In this document: positions 31,119-34,563 of the stretch, one piece after another
Position numbering within the stretch: position 1 is the first letter of the stretch
How the letters are laid out: each line of letters starts with the position of its first letter
From: an uncultured Prevotella sp.
GTDB taxonomy: Bacteria; Bacteroidota; Bacteroidia; Bacteroidales; Bacteroidaceae
DNA: 34,563 nt
Assembly: GCA_944320285.1 (NCBI GenBank)
Contig: CALUGX010000016.1
Location: 1-34,563, forward strand
Reading direction: 5' to 3'
Notes under the pieces: model-generated
Databases searched by the model: none
Seen by the model: the letters and a program-made list of their open reading frames with translations, nothing else
What the model was told of the DNA's origin: nothing
Program-made: the position numbers and the translations under genes

Positions 31119-32525
31119 CTATACGTCCTGTTTCAGTTCTTCCACAAACTTGTCAATGCGTTGCATCTCCTCCGGAATGTTTATTCCCTGCGGACAATGG
31201 TCTACACACCGGCCGCATCCTATGCAATGGCTTGCCTGTCGCAGACGCGGCACACTGCGGTCGTAACCCACGAGGAAAGCGCGGCGCGCACGCCGGTAGT
31301 CAGTATCCCGGTTGCCCTTGTTGGGAAGGTTGCCCTCCTTTATGCACCTGTTATAATGCAACAGCACGCCCGGAATGTCTATTCCGTAGGGGCAGGGCAT
31401 ACAGTATTTGCAGTCGTTGCAGGGAATGGTCTTGAGGTTGTAGATGTCGTCGGCAATCTCCATGAGAAACTTCTGTTCCTCGCCGGTGAGCGGCTTAAGG
31501 GGCGAGTATGTGCAGAGGTTTTCGCGCAGATGCTCCATATAGGTCATGCCCGAAAGCACTGTGAGCACACCGTCGGGCGTGCCGGCGAAGCGGAAAGCCC
31601 ACGACGCCACGCTCTGTCCGGGTTCGCGCTGCTTCATCTTGGCCACGATATTGTCAGGCACGTTGGCAAGGCGGCCTCCCAACAGCGGCTCCATGATTAC
31701 CGCCGGTATGCCGCGCTTCTTCAGTTCGTTGTACAGATAGACGGCATCAGTGTTCCTCGGATTTATCTCGTCGGCATAATTCCAGTCAAGATAGTTAAGC
31801 TCGATTTGCACGAAGTCCCAGTGATAGCGGCCCTCATCGTGCCACTTCAGCAGCATATCGTAGATTTTTATGTCGCCGTGGTACGAGAAGCCGAGGTTGC
31901 GTATGCGTCCCTTCTCGCGCTGTTCCACGAGCCAATCGAGTATGCCGTTGTCCATGTAACGGCTGTTGAACATTGCAAGAGCGTCCTTACCCTGCCCTAT
32001 CGCATGGAGGAGAAGGTAGTCAACATAGTCTACCTGCAACTCTTTGAGCGAGTTCTCGAACATCTCCATCGAGGCCTGGCGCGTCCACGTCTCCTCTGCG
32101 AAGTTCGACAATTTCGTTGCAATGAAGTAATCCGACCGCTTATGTCGGCTCAGAGCGATGCCCGTGGCACGCTCCGACTTGCCCTGGCAGTAGGCCGGCG
32201 ACGTGTCAAAATAATTCACGCCGTGCTCCATCGCGTAGTCCACCTGGCGGTTTACCATATCCTGGTCGATGTCTATCTCACCCGTCCCGGTAGACGGGTC
32301 TTTGCCTTCGTTCCTGTCGGGAAGGCGCATCATGCCGTAACCGAGCAGCGAGACGCGCTCCTTTGTCTTAGGGTTTACCCTGTATGTCATCTTCCCCTTC
32401 TCCGGCTCACGGGCCGAAGCGGCGGTCTGCTTACCGTCATTGCACGCCGCAAGCAGTGCCGACGAAGCCACAGCTCCGCCTCCGAGAGCTTTCAGGAAGT
32501 TGCGTCTTGATATATCTTTTGCCAT
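31119..32525 (-). CDS. Tat-exported aldo/keto reductase with C-terminal 2x[4Fe-4S] domain
   Basis: A 468-aa protein starting MAKDISRRNFLKALGGGAVA, a twin-arginine signal (SRRNFLK, residues 6-12) followed by LLAAC (Cys28), so probably a Tat-exported lipoprotein. Residues 46-335 are an aldo/keto reductase barrel with an intact tetrad: Asp107 (YFDTSP), Tyr112 (AYCQGKSE), Lys138 (FIATKLS) and His174 (LLLHAIG). The C-terminal domain has two cysteine sets, C369/C372/C375/C378 and C434/C437/C440/C444, for two [4Fe-4S] clusters. Export of an otherwise NADPH-type enzyme suggests electrons arrive through the clusters rather than soluble NADPH (inference). A frame extension to 32627 lacks support. The substrate is unknown. 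Confidence 0.9.
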   Translation of the reverse strand: MAKDISRRNFLKALGGGAVASSALLAACNDGKQTAASAREPEKGKMTYRVNPKTKERVSLLGYGMMRLPDRNEGKDPSTGTGEIDIDQDMVNRQVDYAMEHGVNYFDTSPAYCQGKSERATGIALSRHKRSDYFIATKLSNFAEETWTRQASMEMFENSLKELQVDYVDYLLLHAIGQGKDALAMFNSRYMDNGILDWLVEQREKGRIRNLGFSYHGDIKIYDMLLKWHDEGRYHWDFVQIELNYLDWNYADEINPRNTDAVYLYNELKKRGIPAVIMEPLLGGRLANVPDNIVAKMKQREPGQSVASWAFRFAGTPDGVLTVLSGMTYMEHLRENLCTYSPLKPLTGEEQKFLMEIADDIYNLKTIPCNDCKYCMPCPYGIDIPGVLLHYNRCIKEGNLPNKGNRDTDYRRARRAFLVGYDRSVPRLRQASHCIGCGRCVDHCPQGINIPEEMQRIDKFVEELKQDV

Positions 32526-32876
32526 GATTTTTATTTTAGGAGTTAATGTAGTTGAAGGAGTTGTCGCTCCATCCGGAAGCCAAGTTGTTAATGACAAATG
32601 CCTTGCCGGGTGTCTGCCATGTGTCAACTATTCTCCTTTTTGTTTATGTTTCGTAACCATTTGTATTTCAACGCCTTACGCATGGGCTTCTAGAAGGTGG
32701 CCTTTTGTTGTCCGAAAGGGCACCTTTTAGGGGCTGAAAGACGGCCTTTTACAGCGCGAAAGACCGTCTTTTGCACGGTGCCTGTACAATGATTGTTTTA
32801 CAAGTAATTTTATATGAGCCAAAAAGCGGAATTAACCTGCAATTTAATTCTTCACTCTTCGTTCTTCACTCTTCAC
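32526..32876. other. Intergenic region between polyferredoxin and aldo/keto reductase genes
   Basis: About 350 bases with no gene. It contains repeat array F and short TTAACTCC and CTTCACTCTTC-type words. I see no convincing promoter element for the aldo/keto reductase. Confidence 0.55.
32692..32779. repeat. 22-bp-period palindromic array, copy F
   Basis: Units AGAAGGTGGCCTTTT (32692-32706), GAAAGGGCACCTTTT (32714-32728), GAAAGACGGCCTTTT (32736-32750) and GAAAGACCGTCTTTT (32758-32772), exactly 22 bp apart with seven-base spacers GTTGTCC, AGGGGCT, ACAGCGC. Units 3 and 4 are near reverse complements of each other. Confidence 0.85.
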
Positions 32877-34490
32877 TTAAATCTCCCTGTGCACCTCGTG
32901 TCCCTCAACATAAATTGCGCTGAACGGGCGCGCCGGACACAGGTTCTCGCACGCTCCGCAACCGATGCAACGGGCCTCGTTGACGGCCGGGATTTTCGGC
33001 GAATGCTCGTCCTTTGGGTCTGACGGCACCATCTGGATTGCCCCTGTGGGGCAGTGGCGCGCGCAGTTGCCACACTCCACGCCGTCAGTCAGCGGCACGC
33101 AGTTCTTCTTAATCCATACCGCGTGTCCTATCTGTATGGCCGACTTGTCAGCGCGCGTTATCGGCTTGATGGCCCCGGTGGGACAAACGTCGCTACACTT
33201 GGTGCACTCCGGGCGGCAGTAACCGCGCTCGTAAGACATCGTGGGCTGCATAAACGTTGACAAATCCGTTGACGGGCGCAGCACACCGTTGGGACAGTTT
33301 GACACGCAGAGCTGGCAAGCCGTGCAGTGCTGGGCGAAGTGCCGGGCCGACATTGAGCCCGGAGGCGTCAGCGGCGTAAGCCTATCGGGAGCCACCTTGT
33401 CTTCTATGGCAGCCAGTCCGCCGTCCACTTTCTTCTTCTCCTGCGCCAGGGCAGCACCCGTTGTGGCAATAGCCGCAGCCAAAAGGAACGAGCGGCGGCC
33501 GGCATCTGTCGGCGAGCCGACAGTTGACAAATTAACAAGTGACGGGGCAACAACGAGGTTTGCTTTGTCCTCATTTACTTGTTTGCTTGTCTGCTCATAT
33601 GCCCGCCCACCCGTTTGCTTGTCTGCTTGTTCAGTCGTTTGCTTGTCTGCTTGTTCAGTCGTCTGCTTGTTCAGTCGTCTGCTTGTAAGGCTTATGGCTC
33701 CCTTATGGCAATTGTCGAGGCAGTCGCCGCATACTACGCAACGGCTGTAGTCAATCTTATGGTTCTTAAAGTCGATGGCCGACGCCTTGCAGTTCTTCGT
33801 GCACAGGCCGCACTCAACACACTTGCCTCCGTCGATGCGCACCTTGAACCACGAAAAACGGGCAAGGAAACTGAGAATTGTGCCCACCGGACAGACGGTG
33901 TTGCAGTATGTCCTGCCGCCGCGCCAGGCAAGTATGGCTATGGCTACGAACGTCACTGCCGCAATAATGAATGTCGGAAGGCTCTTCATCCACACGTCAA
34001 CACTATAGAAGGCATAGCTGTCAACGCTCTCGGCAATGGCTGCCAGCACATTGTTGCCGGCCTCGTAAACGGGCTTGAGCAGGTTGCCCGCAATGCGTCC
34101 GTATGAGCTGTACGGCGCAAGGAGCGACACAATGGCGTTCACCCCGGCAACGGCCGAGACGATAAACACGGCCAACACGCCGTAGCGCAGCCACCGCTTT
34201 TCACGCGAATAAGTAAACCTGTTCTTCTTCCGGCGGCCATGCAGCCAGGATATTACATCTTGCATTATGCCGAGAGGACATATCACGGAACAATAAATAC
34301 GCCCGAAAACGAGCGTCAACACCACCAACGCCACGATGACGCCGACGTTGAGGGCATAAAAGGCCGGCCAAAACTGGATTTTGGCGAGCCATCCCAAGTA
34401 TGCGTGCAGCGTGCCTGTCACGTCAAGGAAGAGCAACGTCACCAGCACGAACACTATCGCCGCTAATGTTATTCTTATTTTCCTGAGCAA
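32877..34490 (-). CDS. Membrane polyferredoxin, NapH-NapG-like fusion
   Basis: A 537-aa redox protein. Residues 1-215 are a NapH/YccM-type module: hydrophobic segments near 6-24, 45-63, 103-124 and 172-190 and two CxxxCP motifs (Cys67/71, Cys196/200). Next come two ferredoxin sets (C224-C234 and C251-C261). A Gln/Thr/Lys-rich linker (274-305) contains a tandem repeat. Then AGRRSFLLAAAIATTGAALA (330-349) looks like an internal Tat or anchor signal. The rest carries four more cysteine sets (389-399, 425-436, 464-480, 508-518), like NapG. It should move electrons from quinol or the cytoplasm toward the periplasm. The start is TTG at 34490: an in-frame stop lies 18 bases upstream and no ATG precedes residue 76. 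Confidence 0.85.
   Translation of the reverse strand: MLRKIRITLAAIVFVLVTLLFLDVTGTLHAYLGWLAKIQFWPAFYALNVGVIVALVVLTLVFGRIYCSVICPLGIMQDVISWLHGRRKKNRFTYSREKRWLRYGVLAVFIVSAVAGVNAIVSLLAPYSSYGRIAGNLLKPVYEAGNNVLAAIAESVDSYAFYSVDVWMKSLPTFIIAAVTFVAIAILAWRGGRTYCNTVCPVGTILSFLARFSWFKVRIDGGKCVECGLCTKNCKASAIDFKNHKIDYSRCVVCGDCLDNCHKGAISLTSRRLNKQTTEQADKQTTEQADKQTGGRAYEQTSKQVNEDKANLVVAPSLVNLSTVGSPTDAGRRSFLLAAAIATTGAALAQEKKKVDGGLAAIEDKVAPDRLTPLTPPGSMSARHFAQHCTACQLCVSNCPNGVLRPSTDLSTFMQPTMSYERGYCRPECTKCSDVCPTGAIKPITRADKSAIQIGHAVWIKKNCVPLTDGVECGNCARHCPTGAIQMVPSDPKDEHSPKIPAVNEARCIGCGACENLCPARPFSAIYVEGHEVHREI
33613..33684. repeat. Coding tandem repeat (24-bp unit) in the polyferredoxin linker
   Basis: GTTTGCTTGTCTGCTTGTTC-AGTC (33613-33636) is repeated exactly at 33637-33660, followed by a 16-base partial copy. 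It encodes TTEQADKQ repeats in frame, so copy-number change would only alter linker length. Confidence 0.9.
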
Positions 34491-34563
34491 AATCTTATTA
34501 TTTCGTTATAACTTATTGATATATTGAATTATATATGCAAGCAACAAAACACACAGCAACAAA

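Overview
The window is about 34.6 kb of gene-dense DNA from a member of the Bacteroidota, most likely order Bacteroidales and Prevotellaceae-like. Evidence: recurrent promoter elements of the Bacteroidetes type (TAnnTTTG, sometimes with an upstream TTG 19 bases away), A-rich start contexts without clear Shine-Dalgarno sequences, a C-terminal type IX sorting-like domain on a secreted protein, and the family make-up (NDH-2, single-chain GlyRS, FKBP lipoprotein, Tat-type Fe-S aldo/keto reductase). Species cannot be named from sequence alone. Nothing looks like a prophage, integrative element, transposase gene or CRISPR locus. The accessory content is instead short intergenic repeats.

Layout. 1-8.1 kb: 3' part of an SF1 helicase, a small conserved unknown, NDH-2, a Cof-type HAD phosphatase (minus), an AlkD-like DNA glycosylase, ArgS and an RNase H-fold protein. 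8.2-13.1 kb: a secreted PL9-like pectate lyase, then glycyl-tRNA synthetase with an abutting FKBP-type lipoprotein. 13.2-16.6 kb (minus): tRNA-Leu(UAG) with its own promoter and terminator, and a two-gene unit for two exported unknowns. 17.0-21.6 kb: an alpha/beta-hydrolase fused to a degenerate 5'-nucleotidase-like HAD domain, then a 1144-aa Dna2-like nuclease-helicase. 21.6-29.9 kb: a probable small RNA (minus) and the complete tryptophan operon in the order leader-D-CF-A-B-E-G. 30.0-34.5 kb (minus): an ECF S component with a DUF1893 protein, a Tat-exported Fe-S aldo/keto reductase and a NapH-NapG-like membrane polyferredoxin.

How the genes work together. The trp genes carry all steps from chorismate to tryptophan. 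They sit behind an 18-codon leader peptide with three consecutive Trp codons and a terminator hairpin, a classic attenuator. The order is a circular permutation of the B-E-G-D-C-F-A order I know from Bacteroides. The polyferredoxin and the Tat aldo/keto reductase may form an envelope redox chain.

The most unusual structure is a dispersed family of six short arrays with an exact 22-bp period: 15-bp palindrome-like units such as AAAAGGGCACCTTTT separated by 7-bp spacers. Two other element types, about 116-122 bp with ~30-bp terminal inverted repeats, also occur. Every intergenic gap of the trp operon holds one of these repeats.
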